A stretch of DNA of 37,682 bases from Cereibacter changlensis JA139 (GTDB lineage: Bacteria > Pseudomonadota > Alphaproteobacteria > Rhodobacterales > Rhodobacteraceae). The position numbers were made by a program, and so were the translations under genes. Location of the stretch: contig NZ_PZKG01000032.1 of the NCBI RefSeq assembly GCF_003034985.1, forward strand, positions 1 to 37,682, given 5' to 3'. A model generated the notes under the pieces. It worked only from the letters and a program-made list of their open reading frames with translations. It made no database searches and had not been told where the DNA came from. Positions 7,576 through 15,696 of the stretch are shown here, in pieces (position 1 is the stretch's first letter; every line of letters begins with the position of its first letter).

Positions 7576-7609
7576 GTGGACGGCACCCCCGGCCGGAATC
7601 AGCTTGGGG

Positions 7610-7840
7610 TCAGCGGTCGAGGCGTCCGGCGCGGCCGCCGCGGCGGCGGGCGAGACGGGGTTCGCGGGAGGGGAGGTCGGCCATCACGCTCCGGCGCTCG
7701 TCCGGGCTGAGCCGCGACCAGGCCGAGATCTCCTCGATGGTGCGGAAGCAGCCGAGGCAGAGCCGTTCCTCGGGGTGGATCACGCAGAGCTTCACGCAGG
7801 GGCTCTCGATCTCGTCCCGCTGCCAGAGGTCGTCCTTCAC
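7610..7840 (-). CDS. DUF1289 small cysteine-cluster protein
   Basis: A 76-residue protein of the DUF1289 family. The pattern SPCVKLCVIHPEERLCLGC places C15, C19, C28 and C31 as a likely metal or Fe-S site. It is followed by the conserved helix RTIEEISAWSRLSPDERRSV and MADLPSREPRL. The C-terminus is Arg/Gly-rich. The biochemical role of the family is not established as far as I know. The start ATG overlaps the ruvX stop (ATGA), so it is translationally coupled as the last gene of ccmI-ruvX-DUF1289. Confidence 0.93.
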   Translation of the reverse strand: MKDDLWQRDEIESPCVKLCVIHPEERLCLGCFRTIEEISAWSRLSPDERRSVMADLPSREPRLARRRGGRAGRLDR

Positions 7841-8319
7841 CCGTCGCTCCCCCGCTTCATGTGGCCCAGACGGTCCAGCACGCCTTGCAGGATATACCCG
7901 GCGGCGACGTGATCGATCACCTCTTTGCGGCGTTTGCGAGACGTATCCGCCTCGATCAGCGCGCGTTCGGCGGCGACGGTGGACAGCCGCTCGTCCCAGA
8001 AGCCGATCGGCAGCGGCGTCAGCCGGGTCAGGTTGCGGGCGAAGGCCCGCGTCGCCTGCGCCCGCGGGCCCTCGGAGCCGTCCATGTTCCGCGGCAGGCC
8101 CAGCACCAGCCCGGCGAGGCCGCGCGCCGCGATGATCTCCAGAAGCTTCGCTGCATCCTCGGTGAATTTTGTGCGGCGGATGGTCAGGAGCGGCGTGGCG
8201 ATGCCGCGGCGCAGGTCGGAGACCGCCACCCCCACCGTCTTCTCGCCGAAGTCGAGCCCGGCGATGGCCCCGTCGCGCGGCAGGGCGGCGAGGAAATCGG
8301 GCATCTCGTCATGGATCAT
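7837..8319 (-). CDS. ruvX: Putative Holliday junction resolvase / pre-16S rRNA nuclease
   Basis: YqgF/RuvX proteins have an RNase H-like fold and mature the 5' end of 16S rRNA in E. coli; a role in Holliday junction resolution is proposed. The 160 residues contain GLDFGEKTVGVAVSD with the acidic D23, LVLGLPRNMDGSEG, FWDERLSTVAAERAL with D109/E110, and DHVAAGYILQ with D136, which together form the acidic site. I chose ATG 8319 because it overlaps the ccmI stop in an ATGA and the homologous region begins there; sequence upstream in frame is non-coding. It is also coupled to the DUF1289 gene downstream. Confidence 0.94.
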   Translation of the reverse strand: MIHDEMPDFLAALPRDGAIAGLDFGEKTVGVAVSDLRRGIATPLLTIRRTKFTEDAAKLLEIIAARGLAGLVLGLPRNMDGSEGPRAQATRAFARNLTRLTPLPIGFWDERLSTVAAERALIEADTSRKRRKEVIDHVAAGYILQGVLDRLGHMKRGSDG

Positions 8320-9545
8320 CGCGCCACCCCGGCCCGGTCGGCGGCAGCGCGGATCAGCGCCAGGTCGGCCTCGCGGCCCTCGAAGCGGGTCTGGGCCTCG
8401 GCGAAGATCGCCGTGGCGCGCTCGGTCTGGCCCAGCACGCCATAGGCGCCGATCAGCTGCGCCCATTCCTCGGCGGTTCCGCCCTGGGTGGCGAGCCGGT
8501 CGTTCAACTGGGTCACCATGCCCTCGATCATCGCCTTGCGGTCTTCGTCGCTCATGCCCTCCGCCGCCTGCAGATCCTCGGCCGAGGGGCCGGCGGCGGG
8601 AGCGGGCAGCTGGTAGTCAACGCCGGCGCGCCAGGCGAGGTCGGGGATCTGCGCCCGGAGCGGCTCGTACCAGGGATCGCCGGGGCTCGAGGCTTCCAGG
8701 AGGCCGCGCCACAGCCGGAAGGCCATGTCTGGACGGCCGGTCTGGGCCAGCATCAGCCCGGAGTAATAGCGCGCCGTGCCGTTCTCGGGGTCGCGCTGCA
8801 GCGCCGCCGTCAGCGCCGCCTCGGCCTCGGGCGAGACCACACCGCCGGCGGCGAGGATCATCAGCTCGGCCAGGGCCGCGTGATCCTCGGCGCTGTCGCG
8901 CGGGCTGGTCAGGGCGATGACCTGGCGCTGCGCCGCGGAGGCGGCGGCGAAATTGCCGAGCGCCGCCTCGTTGCGGGCCAGCAGCTCCTGGCCCTGCACG
9001 TCCGTCGGGCGTTCGGCGACGGCGGCGCGCAGCCGCTCCATCAGCTCGAGGAACTTCGGGTCGGCGCCGTTCGGCAGCTCGGGCTGCGGTAGCGCGGCGA
9101 ACTCCGCCTCCAGCGCCGCCTGCTCCGGGCGGTCGCGATAGGCGGCGTCGGCATCGGCGATGCGGGCGGCCATCGGCATGTCGGCATAGCCCGGAGCGCC
9201 GAGACGCAAGTAGATGCCGAAGGCCCCCGCCAGCAGCAGCGCCACCAGCGCCGCGCCGGCGACCGAGATCGCGCCGGGCCCGCGGCCGCGTTGCGGGGCG
9301 GCGGCGAGGGCGCGGTCCGCCTCCAGCACGCGGCGCGACACCTCGGCGCGCAGCCGCTCGGCGTCCTCGGCCCCGATGATGCCGCGGGCGAGGTCGCGGT
9401 CGACCTCGCGCAGCTGGTCGCGGTAGACGCGCATGTCGAAGGCGGCCGCGGGCTCGGCGGCCGTCGCCGCGCGCAGCAGCGTCGCGATCAGGATCGCCGC
9501 CACGCCAAGACCGATCAGCGCCGTCACTGCCCAGAAAATCATCAT
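8316..9545 (-). CDS. ccmI: Cytochrome c maturation protein CcmI
   Basis: CcmI is a membrane-anchored TPR chaperone that holds apocytochrome c for haem attachment. The 409-residue protein begins MMIFWAVTALIGLGVAAILI as a first membrane helix, followed by a heptad-like loop (VYRDQLREVDRDLARGIIG) typical of CcmI. A second helix lies near residues 93-113 and a periplasmic TPR region covers the rest (NGTARYYSGLMLAQTGRPDMAF). I start it at 9545, where the family homology begins; a longer open frame upstream crosses the divergent promoter. It leads the ccmI-ruvX-DUF1289 operon and is divergent from soxB. The other ccm genes are not in this window. Confidence 0.93.
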   Translation of the reverse strand: MMIFWAVTALIGLGVAAILIATLLRAATAAEPAAAFDMRVYRDQLREVDRDLARGIIGAEDAERLRAEVSRRVLEADRALAAAPQRGRGPGAISVAGAALVALLLAGAFGIYLRLGAPGYADMPMAARIADADAAYRDRPEQAALEAEFAALPQPELPNGADPKFLELMERLRAAVAERPTDVQGQELLARNEAALGNFAAASAAQRQVIALTSPRDSAEDHAALAELMILAAGGVVSPEAEAALTAALQRDPENGTARYYSGLMLAQTGRPDMAFRLWRGLLEASSPGDPWYEPLRAQIPDLAWRAGVDYQLPAPAAGPSAEDLQAAEGMSDEDRKAMIEGMVTQLNDRLATQGGTAEEWAQLIGAYGVLGQTERATAIFAEAQTRFEGREADLALIRAAADRAGVAR

Positions 9546-9692
9546 CGCGCCGTCTGCTCCCGCCTCTTGCCTGTCGCAATCAGGTCTTGCCCCCCATGTA
9601 AACCCTGACGCGCCGCCGCAAAAGGCCCAATCCGGCGGGGGCGCCGGCGCTGCTCCGGCCCGCATGGGTCGGTGATGTCGCATTTGGACCGA

Positions 9693-9720
9693 TTGTGCCG
9701 CTTGCGGGTGCGGGTATAAC
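9693..9720 (+). promoter_or_regulatory. Promoter of the sarcosine oxidase operon
   Basis: TTGTGC (9693-9698) and TATAAC (9715-9720) lie 16 bp apart and 51 bp upstream of soxB. The -10 box is close to consensus. No clear operator was seen around it. Confidence 0.47.
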
Positions 9721-9771
9721 GCCGCCTCGTTCCAGAAGGCTGGGACAAGGCCCGCCACGGGGAGTCGGCTC

Positions 9772-11019
9772 ATGAAACGTTATTCGGTCTTCGCCATCGC
9801 CCGCGAGGCGCTGCGCCACCACACGGGATGGGAGCGCGCCTGGGCCTCGCCCCTGCCGAAGAAGAGCTACGACGTCATCGTCGTCGGCGCGGGCGGCCAC
9901 GGGCTCGCAACCGCCTATTATCTCGGGAAGAATTTCGGCATCACCAATGTCGCGGTGATCGAGAAGGGCTGGCTCGGCGGCGGCAACACGGGCCGCAACA
10001 CCACGATCATCCGCTCGAACTACCTGCAGGACCCCTCGGCCGCGATCTACGAGAAGGCGCGCAGCCTCTACGAGACGCTGAGCCAGGAGCTGAACTACAA
10101 CGTCATGTTCAGCCCGCGCGGCCTTTTGATGCTGGCCCAGACCCATCACGAGGTCCGCGGCTATCTGCGCACCGTCCATGCCAACACGCTTCAAGGTGTC
10201 GTGACCGAGTGGATCGGGCCCGAGCAGGTGAAGAAGCTGGTGCCGATCATCAACATCGACGGCCCGCGCTATCCGGTGCTCGGCGCGCTCTACCAGGCGC
10301 GCGGCGGCACGGCGCGGCACGATGCGGTGGCCTGGGGCTATGCCCGGGCCTGCTCCGAGATGGGCATGCACATCATCCAGCAATGCGAGGTGAAGGGCGT
10401 CACGCAGGAGAACGGCGTGGTGACCGGGGTGGAGACCACCAAGGGCCACATCGGCACGAAGAAGCTGGCGATCGTCGTCGCCGGGCATTCGGGGCAGGTG
10501 GCCGAGATGGCGGGCTTCCGTCTGCCGGTGGAGGCGGTGGCGCTGCAGGCGCTGGTCTCCGAGCCGATCAAGCCCTGCATGGATGTCGTGGTCATGGCCA
10601 ATACCGTGCACGGCTACATGAGCCAGTCCGACAAGGGCGAGATGGTGATCGGCGGCGGCACCGACAGCTTCAACAACTATACCCAGCGCGGGTCTTTCCA
10701 TCACATTGAAGAGACTTTGCGCGCGCTGATCGAGACCTTCCCGATGATCAGCCGCCTCAAGATGCTGCGGCAATGGGGCGGCATCGTCGACATGACCGGC
10801 GATCGCTCGCCCATCCTGTCGAAGACCCCGCTCGGCAACTGCTTCATCAACTGCGGCTGGGGGACGGGTGGATTCAAGGCGATACCGGGGTCCGGCTGGG
10901 CGATGGCCGAGCTGGTGGCCACCGGCCAGCCCGGCCCGCTGACCGCCGCCTTCGGCATGGAGCGCTTCCGCGAGGGCCGCTTCATCGACGAATCGGTCGC
11001 CGCCGGGGTGGCGCACTGA
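9772..11019 (+). CDS. soxB: Sarcosine oxidase, beta subunit
   Basis: The beta subunit of the heterotetrameric enzyme oxidises sarcosine to glycine using FAD and covalent FMN and passes electrons to oxygen. The 415 residues contain the FAD-binding SYDVIVVGAGGHGLATAYYL (residues 32-51) and GGGNTGRNTTIIRSNYL. The segment RGGTARHDAVAWGYARACSEMG has H183 in the place of the histidine that carries covalent FMN in the Corynebacterium enzyme. The C-terminal NCGWGTGGFKAIPGSG belongs to the flavin site. The length fits the family (about 400-415). It is first in an operon with soxD, soxA and soxG, with an unrecognised gene inserted directly after it. Confidence 0.97.
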   Translation: MKRYSVFAIAREALRHHTGWERAWASPLPKKSYDVIVVGAGGHGLATAYYLGKNFGITNVAVIEKGWLGGGNTGRNTTIIRSNYLQDPSAAIYEKARSLYETLSQELNYNVMFSPRGLLMLAQTHHEVRGYLRTVHANTLQGVVTEWIGPEQVKKLVPIINIDGPRYPVLGALYQARGGTARHDAVAWGYARACSEMGMHIIQQCEVKGVTQENGVVTGVETTKGHIGTKKLAIVVAGHSGQVAEMAGFRLPVEAVALQALVSEPIKPCMDVVVMANTVHGYMSQSDKGEMVIGGGTDSFNNYTQRGSFHHIEETLRALIETFPMISRLKMLRQWGGIVDMTGDRSPILSKTPLGNCFINCGWGTGGFKAIPGSGWAMAELVATGQPGPLTAAFGMERFREGRFIDESVAAGVAH

Positions 11020-11054
11020 TGCTCAACCCCATGCCCCCGCGTTACCGTGTCGCT

Positions 11055-11082
11055 TTGACGCCGACCGCCCATGCGGTATCTC
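11055..11082 (+). promoter_or_regulatory. Possible internal promoter before the unrecognised gene
   Basis: In the 91-bp gap after soxB, TTGACG (11055-11060) and TATCTC (11077-11082) are 16 bp apart. The -35 box is nearly perfect. A start near 11089 would leave about 22 bases before the next ATG, including a GGAG at 11099-11102. Confidence 0.42.
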
Positions 11083-11110
11083 CTGAGCACAACTCCATGG
11101 AGATGGCCGC

Positions 11111-11479
11111 ATGTTCTCTTTCATCGACGACATTCCCTCGGCCGAGCAGATCAAGGCTCGGGTGCGGGACGACATCAAGAAATACAAAATCGACGAGTAT
11201 GTGCGCAACGCCCGCCTCGTTCAGACGGCGAACCGCCTCTACAACGACGAGGAACTCAAGATCAATCCGGTCGCCTGGATCTGGAAGCGCTGGCCCTCGG
11301 TCAGTGACATGGCGCAGTGGCGCGTTGTCACCTTCTCCAAGCGCCACAAGGTCGCCATCGCCGGGTTCTGCGCCGGGGCGGGGATGCTGCTCATCCTCAA
11401 CGGGGTGGTCATCGCCGGCAACTTCGGCGGCGCCTCCGACGACGCCTCGAACCGAACCATCGTCTACCCGAACCTCTGA
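11111..11479 (+). CDS. Unrecognised single-pass membrane protein in the sox operon
   Basis: I do not recognise this 122-residue protein. Residues 1-50 are highly charged and mostly helical in character (DDIPSAEQIKARVRDDIKKY). Residues 51-80 contain a tryptophan-rich segment (VAWIWKRWPSVSDMAQW) followed by basic KRHK. Residues 81-103 (VAIAGFCAGAGMLLILNGVVIAG) look like one membrane helix, and a short polar tail ends in TIVYPNL. By the positive-inside rule the long N-terminal part should be cytoplasmic. It lies between soxB and soxD on the same strand, with soxD 39 bp further on, and codon use looks like its neighbours. It might tether or assist the soluble oxidase, but that is inference. The gene seems real from its frame, ribosome-binding site and operon position. 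Confidence 0.78.
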   Translation: MFSFIDDIPSAEQIKARVRDDIKKYKIDEYVRNARLVQTANRLYNDEELKINPVAWIWKRWPSVSDMAQWRVVTFSKRHKVAIAGFCAGAGMLLILNGVVIAGNFGGASDDASNRTIVYPNL

Positions 11480-11518
11480 CCGGAGCGCCGCGCTCCGGCC
11501 CTGCCGGAGCGCCTGCGC

Positions 11519-11842
11519 ATGCTGATCCTCGAATGTCCCTATTGCGGCGTCAAAGCCGAAGAGACCGAACTGAGCCCCGGCTATGAGGCGCATCTGAAGC
11601 GGTACGGGCCGGGCGCGTCGGATGACGAGTTCGAATCCTACATGTTCGCCCGCAAGAACCCCAAGGGGGTGCATTTCGAGCGCTGGCGCCACGTCTACGG
11701 CTGCGGCAAGTGGTTCCTCGCCGCGCGCTGCACCGCGACGCTCGAAGTCTTCGGCACCTATCCCGCACAGACCTCGGCCCCGCCGCCCGATCTGATCGAG
11801 GCGATCAAGGCGAAACGACCGGGCTGGGAGGGCTACAAATGA
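11519..11842 (+). CDS. soxD: Sarcosine oxidase, delta subunit
   Basis: The delta subunit is a small zinc-binding structural part of heterotetrameric sarcosine oxidase. The 107-residue protein has LECPYCGVKAEETEL (C6, C9) and RWRHVYGCGKWF (H58, C62). These match the Cys-Cys-His-Cys zinc site known from the family. NPKGVHFERWRH is also conserved. Its stop codon overlaps the soxA start (ATGA), so the two are translationally coupled. The ATG follows a purine-poor GC-rich stretch, and no strong ribosome-binding site was seen. Confidence 0.95.
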   Translation: MLILECPYCGVKAEETELSPGYEAHLKRYGPGASDDEFESYMFARKNPKGVHFERWRHVYGCGKWFLAARCTATLEVFGTYPAQTSAPPPDLIEAIKAKRPGWEGYK

Positions 11843-14832
11843 GCGCGCGTCTGGCAAAGGGTGGCCGGCTGATCGACCGCAGCAAGGCCCACCGCTTCAC
11901 CTTCAACTGCAAATGGATGCGCGGCTTCGAGGGCGACACGCTCTCGGCGGCGCTGCTGGCCAATGACCAGATGCTGGTCGGGCGCAGCTTCAAGTATCAC
12001 CGCCCGCGCGGCATCGTGGCCTCGGGCCCCGAAGAGCCGAACGGTCTGGTGAACCTCGGCAAGGGCGACCGGCTGGAGCCGAACCAGCGCACCACGACGA
12101 CCGAGCTCTTCGACGGGCTGACGGCGGAAAGCCAGAACCACTGGCCCTCGCTGGAGAACGACATCGGCGTGGTGAACAACTACGCCGCGCGCTTCCTGCC
12201 GGCGGGGTTCTACTACAAGACCTTCCTGCAGCCGCGCGCCGCCTGGAAGCACGTCTTCGAGCCGATCGTGCGGCACTCGGCGGGTCTGGGCAAGGCGCCC
12301 AAGGACCGCGACGCCGACCGTTACGAGCAGGCCTATGCCTTCTGCGACGTGCTGGTGATCGGCGGCGGCGTGGCTGGGCTGCAGGCGGCGCTCGTCGCCG
12401 GGCGCTCCGGCGCGCGGGTGATGCTGCTGGAGCAGACCGGGCATTGGGGCGGTCGCGCCCCGGTGGATGGGGTGGAGATCGACGGCCAGCCCGCCGACGC
12501 CTGGGTGAAGACCACGGTGCAAGCCCTTGAAGCGATGGAGAATGTCACCCTGCGCAAACGTTGCATGGGGGCAGGGGTCTATGACCACGGTTATGTGCTG
12601 GCCGACGAGAAGGTGGCCGACCACACCCCCGGCGACGGGCGGCCGAAGCACCGGCTCTGGCGCATCCGCGCCGGCCGGATCATCGCCGCCACCGGCGCCA
12701 TCGAACGCCCGCTGTCCTTTGCCGGCAACGACATCCCCGGCGTCATGCTCGCCGCGGCGGTGCGCGACTATGTGGTGAACTTCGCCGTCTCGCCGGGCGA
12801 CCGCACCGTGGTCGTGACCAACAACGACGACGCCTATCGCACCGCCATCGCGCTGCATCAGGCCGGGCTCTCCGTGCCGGTGATCCTCGACGCCCGGCTC
12901 ACCGCCACCGGCGCGCTGCCGGAACAGGCGCGCAAGCTGGGCATCCGGGTCGAGACCAATCGCGCCATCGCCATGGTGCAGGGCGGCAAGCGGGTGAAGC
13001 GCGTCTCGATCTGCGCGCAGGCCGGCGAGGGCGCCGTGCTGGAAGAGATCGCCTGCGAGGCCGTCGCCATGTCGGGCGGCTGGTCGCCGGTGGTGCATCT
13101 CTGGAGCCACTGCGGCGGCAAGCTGATCTGGGACGAGGCCACCGCCTGCTTCCGCCCCGACGCCGCCCGCCCGCCGCTGAACCACGACGGGTCGGCCATG
13201 GTGATCGCCGCAGGCGCCGCCAACGGCGCGCTGCCCGCCGCCGATACGCTGGCTGACGCGCACCGCGCCGGCGAGGCCGCCTCGAAGCCCGCGGGCGAGG
13301 CGCCCAAGGCCACCGCCGCCGAGGAAGCGCCGATGGAGGCCGTCTGGCTGATGCCGCAGGGCGCGCCGGTCAAGCTGCGCGCCAAGGCCTGGCTCGACTA
13401 CCAGAACGACGTGAAGGTGTCGGACGTGCAGCTCGCCGCCCGCGAGGGCTACGAGTCGGTGGAGCATACCAAGCGCTACACCACGCTGGGCATGGCGACC
13501 GATCAGGGGAAACTCAGCAACATCAACGGTCTGGCCGTGCTTGCTGATGCGTTGAACGAACATATCCCGCAGGTCGGCACCACCACCTTCCGCCCGCCCT
13601 ACACGCCCGTCACCTTCGGCGCGCTGGCCGGCGAGGCGCGCGGCGAGATCTTCCAGCCGCTGCGCCGCACCCCGATGCACGACTGGCACGACGCCCACGG
13701 CGCCTATTGGGAGCCGGTCGGCCTCTGGCGTCGGCCCTATTGCTACACCCAAGGCGGCGAGAGCCACGAGAAATCCGTGCATCGCGAAGTGCTGAACGTG
13801 CGCAACAATGTCGGGCTGCTCGACGCCTCGACGCTGGGCAAGATCATCGTCAAGGGCCCCGACGCGGGCCGCTTCCTCGACATGCTCTACACCGGCGTCA
13901 TGTCGACGCTGCCGATCGGCAAGTGCCGCTACGGGCTGATGTGCAACGAGAACGGCTTCCTCTCCGACGACGGCGTGGTCGCCCGGATCGACGAGGACAC
14001 CTGGCTCTGCCACACCACCTCGGGCGGCGCCGACCGGATCCACGCGCATATGGAAGACTGGCTGCAATGCGAATGGTGGGATTGGCAGGTCTGGACCGCC
14101 AATGTCACCGAGCAATATGCGCAGGTCGCCGTCGTCGGGCCGAACGCGCGCAAGCTGCTGGAAAAGCTCGGCGGGATGGATGTCTCGAAAGAGACGCTGC
14201 CCTTCATGCAATGGGCCGATGGCATGCTGGGCGGCTTCCGCGCCCGGGTCTACCGGATCAGCTTCTCGGGCGAGTTGAGCTACGAAATTGCGATCCCTGC
14301 CAGCGAGGGCCGCGCCTTCTGGGAAGCCTGTCTGGCGGCGGGCGCCGAGTTCGGCGTAATGCCCTACGGCACCGAGGCGCTGCATGTGCTGCGGGCCGAG
14401 AAGGGCTTCATCATGATCGGCGACGAGACCGACGGCACGGTGATCCCGCAGGATCTCGGCCTCGGCTGGGCGATCTCCAAGAAGAAGGCCGACTACCTCG
14501 GCAAGCGCGGGCAAGAGCGCAGCTTCCTCGCCGACCCCGACCGCTGGAAGCTGGTGGGGCTGGAGACGCTCGACGGCTCGGTGATCCCCGACGGCGCCAT
14601 CGCCGTGGCCGAGGGCAAGAATGCCAACGGCCAGCGCAACACCCAAGGCCGCGTCACCTCCAGCTACCACTCGCCCACGCTGGGCAAGGGCATCGCCATG
14701 GGCCTCGTGCTGCGCGGGCCCGACCGGATGGGCGAGGTGCTGGACTTCCCCAAGATCGGCGGCGGCTCGGTGAAGGCGCGGATCGTCGATCAGGTATTCT
14801 ACGACAAGGAGGGGGCGAAACAGAATGTCTGA
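11839..14832 (+). CDS. soxA: Sarcosine oxidase, alpha subunit
   Basis: The alpha subunit binds NAD and tetrahydrofolate and transfers the one-carbon unit from sarcosine to folate. The 997 residues begin MSARLAKGGRLIDRSKAHRF, followed by the SFKYHRPRGIVASGPEEPN block. A nucleotide-binding motif DVLVIGGGVAGLQAALVAG lies at about residue 170. An NAD-binding oxidoreductase region runs to about residue 480 and a linker to about 600. The C-terminal 390 residues are a GcvT/aminomethyltransferase-like folate domain (LLDASTLGKIIVKGPDA, YGLMCNENGFLSDDGVV, GELSYEIAIPAS, GTEALHVLRAEKGFIM). I chose ATG 11839 because it overlaps the soxD stop and matches the family N-terminus. It overlaps soxG by 8 bp. Confidence 0.97.
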   Translation: MSARLAKGGRLIDRSKAHRFTFNCKWMRGFEGDTLSAALLANDQMLVGRSFKYHRPRGIVASGPEEPNGLVNLGKGDRLEPNQRTTTTELFDGLTAESQNHWPSLENDIGVVNNYAARFLPAGFYYKTFLQPRAAWKHVFEPIVRHSAGLGKAPKDRDADRYEQAYAFCDVLVIGGGVAGLQAALVAGRSGARVMLLEQTGHWGGRAPVDGVEIDGQPADAWVKTTVQALEAMENVTLRKRCMGAGVYDHGYVLADEKVADHTPGDGRPKHRLWRIRAGRIIAATGAIERPLSFAGNDIPGVMLAAAVRDYVVNFAVSPGDRTVVVTNNDDAYRTAIALHQAGLSVPVILDARLTATGALPEQARKLGIRVETNRAIAMVQGGKRVKRVSICAQAGEGAVLEEIACEAVAMSGGWSPVVHLWSHCGGKLIWDEATACFRPDAARPPLNHDGSAMVIAAGAANGALPAADTLADAHRAGEAASKPAGEAPKATAAEEAPMEAVWLMPQGAPVKLRAKAWLDYQNDVKVSDVQLAAREGYESVEHTKRYTTLGMATDQGKLSNINGLAVLADALNEHIPQVGTTTFRPPYTPVTFGALAGEARGEIFQPLRRTPMHDWHDAHGAYWEPVGLWRRPYCYTQGGESHEKSVHREVLNVRNNVGLLDASTLGKIIVKGPDAGRFLDMLYTGVMSTLPIGKCRYGLMCNENGFLSDDGVVARIDEDTWLCHTTSGGADRIHAHMEDWLQCEWWDWQVWTANVTEQYAQVAVVGPNARKLLEKLGGMDVSKETLPFMQWADGMLGGFRARVYRISFSGELSYEIAIPASEGRAFWEACLAAGAEFGVMPYGTEALHVLRAEKGFIMIGDETDGTVIPQDLGLGWAISKKKADYLGKRGQERSFLADPDRWKLVGLETLDGSVIPDGAIAVAEGKNANGQRNTQGRVTSSYHSPTLGKGIAMGLVLRGPDRMGEVLDFPKIGGGSVKARIVDQVFYDKEGAKQNV

Positions 14833-15391
14833 GCTCATCACCCCGATCAGCGCGCTCGGCAATGCGCGCTACGACGGCTTCGCCGCAATCCGCGAGATCG
14901 GCCCGACCGGCATGATCACCCTGCGCTGCAAGCAGGATGTGGCGGCGCTTCCCGGCGCGCTGCAGGCCTGCATGGGCCTCGGTCTGCCCGAGAAGCGCCG
15001 CATCCTGACCGAAGGCCAGCGCAGCATCGGCTGGATGGGCCCGGACGAGCTGTTGCTGATCCTGCCCTATGCCGAGGTGGCGGCGATGATCGCCGCGCTG
15101 ACCGAGGCGCTGAAGGGCGAGCATGTGCTGGTCGTCGACGTCTCCGACGCCCGCGCCATGTTCCGCATCGAAGGCGAGCGGGCCACCGAGGTGCTGGCCA
15201 AGCTTTGCCCCGTCGATCTGTCCAACCTCGCCCCGGGCGAGCTGCGCCGCACCCGTGCGGCGCAGGTTGCCGCTGCGCTGTGGCAAGACGAGGCGGGCTT
15301 CACCCTCGTCGGCTTCCGCTCTGTCGCGGGCTATCTCATGGGTCTGCTGACCCATTCGGCCATGCCGGGCTCGGAACTCTTCCCCGCCTGA
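14825..15391 (+). CDS. soxG: Sarcosine oxidase, gamma subunit
   Basis: The gamma subunit is a GcvT-related, non-catalytic partner in the heterotetramer. The 188 residues contain IREIGPTGMITLRC, RSIGWMGPDELLLILP, VVDVSDARAMFRIEGERATEVLAKLCPVDL (spread over about 40 residues) and VGFRSVAGYLMGLL, which fits the family. It overlaps the end of soxA by 8 bp and is the last gene, followed by a terminator. Folate-processing genes often found next to sox (glyA, purU, folD) are not in this operon. Confidence 0.94.
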   Translation: MSELITPISALGNARYDGFAAIREIGPTGMITLRCKQDVAALPGALQACMGLGLPEKRRILTEGQRSIGWMGPDELLLILPYAEVAAMIAALTEALKGEHVLVVDVSDARAMFRIEGERATEVLAKLCPVDLSNLAPGELRRTRAAQVAAALWQDEAGFTLVGFRSVAGYLMGLLTHSAMPGSELFPA

Positions 15392-15412
15392 TCCCTCCGC
15401 CCCGAAGCATCG

Positions 15413-15443
15413 AAGGCCGTCCCAGGATGCGGGGCGGCCTTTT
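15413..15443 (+). terminator. Rho-independent terminator of the sox operon
   Basis: AAGGCCGTCCC (15413-15423) pairs with GGGGCGGCCTT (15431-15441) with one G-T pair and a 7-base loop; TTTT follows. It starts 21 bp after the soxG stop codon. Confidence 0.85.
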
Positions 15444-15629
15444 CCGTTGAACCAGATGCCTCGAATCGTCGCCCGCCCAAGCCCGCCGCCGGACGCAAGA
15501 AGCCGGGCAGGGCGCCCGCCGCTGCCGCAGCGGAAACTTCGCCCGCCGATCGTCCGCCCCACGCCGGAAAAAACCCAGCGCGACAAGCCTTTCCCCGCCG
15601 AGGCTGCGACACGCCGTCACCGCGGCCCC

Positions 15630-15658
15630 TTGACCTTCCGGGTCCCAGCCCTCTTATT
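15630..15658 (+). promoter_or_regulatory. Candidate promoter of sodB
   Basis: TTGACC (15630-15635) and CTTATT (15653-15658) are 17 bp apart, 38 bp before the sodB start. The -10 match is moderate. The rest of the 305-bp gap between soxG and sodB, about 15444-15629, shows no gene or clear structure. Confidence 0.38.
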
Positions 15659-15696
15659 GACCTGATTGATTTCCCTTCGAGAGACAGGAGCGCCCG

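Noticed and set aside
7340-7912. Open frames across the fabD/DUF1289 gap
   Set aside because: They read through the inverted repeat, and the peptides are low-complexity. No ribosome-binding site or homology is seen.
11833-14862. A very long open frame on the minus strand opposite soxA
   Set aside because: Its translation is His/Gly/Leu/Val-rich without family motifs, and soxA fits codon structure and homology over its full length. Long antisense frames are expected in GC-rich DNA.
15444-15629. Possible small genes between the sox terminator and sodB
   Set aside because: Open frames on both strands give Arg/Pro-rich peptides with no start signal or family resemblance.
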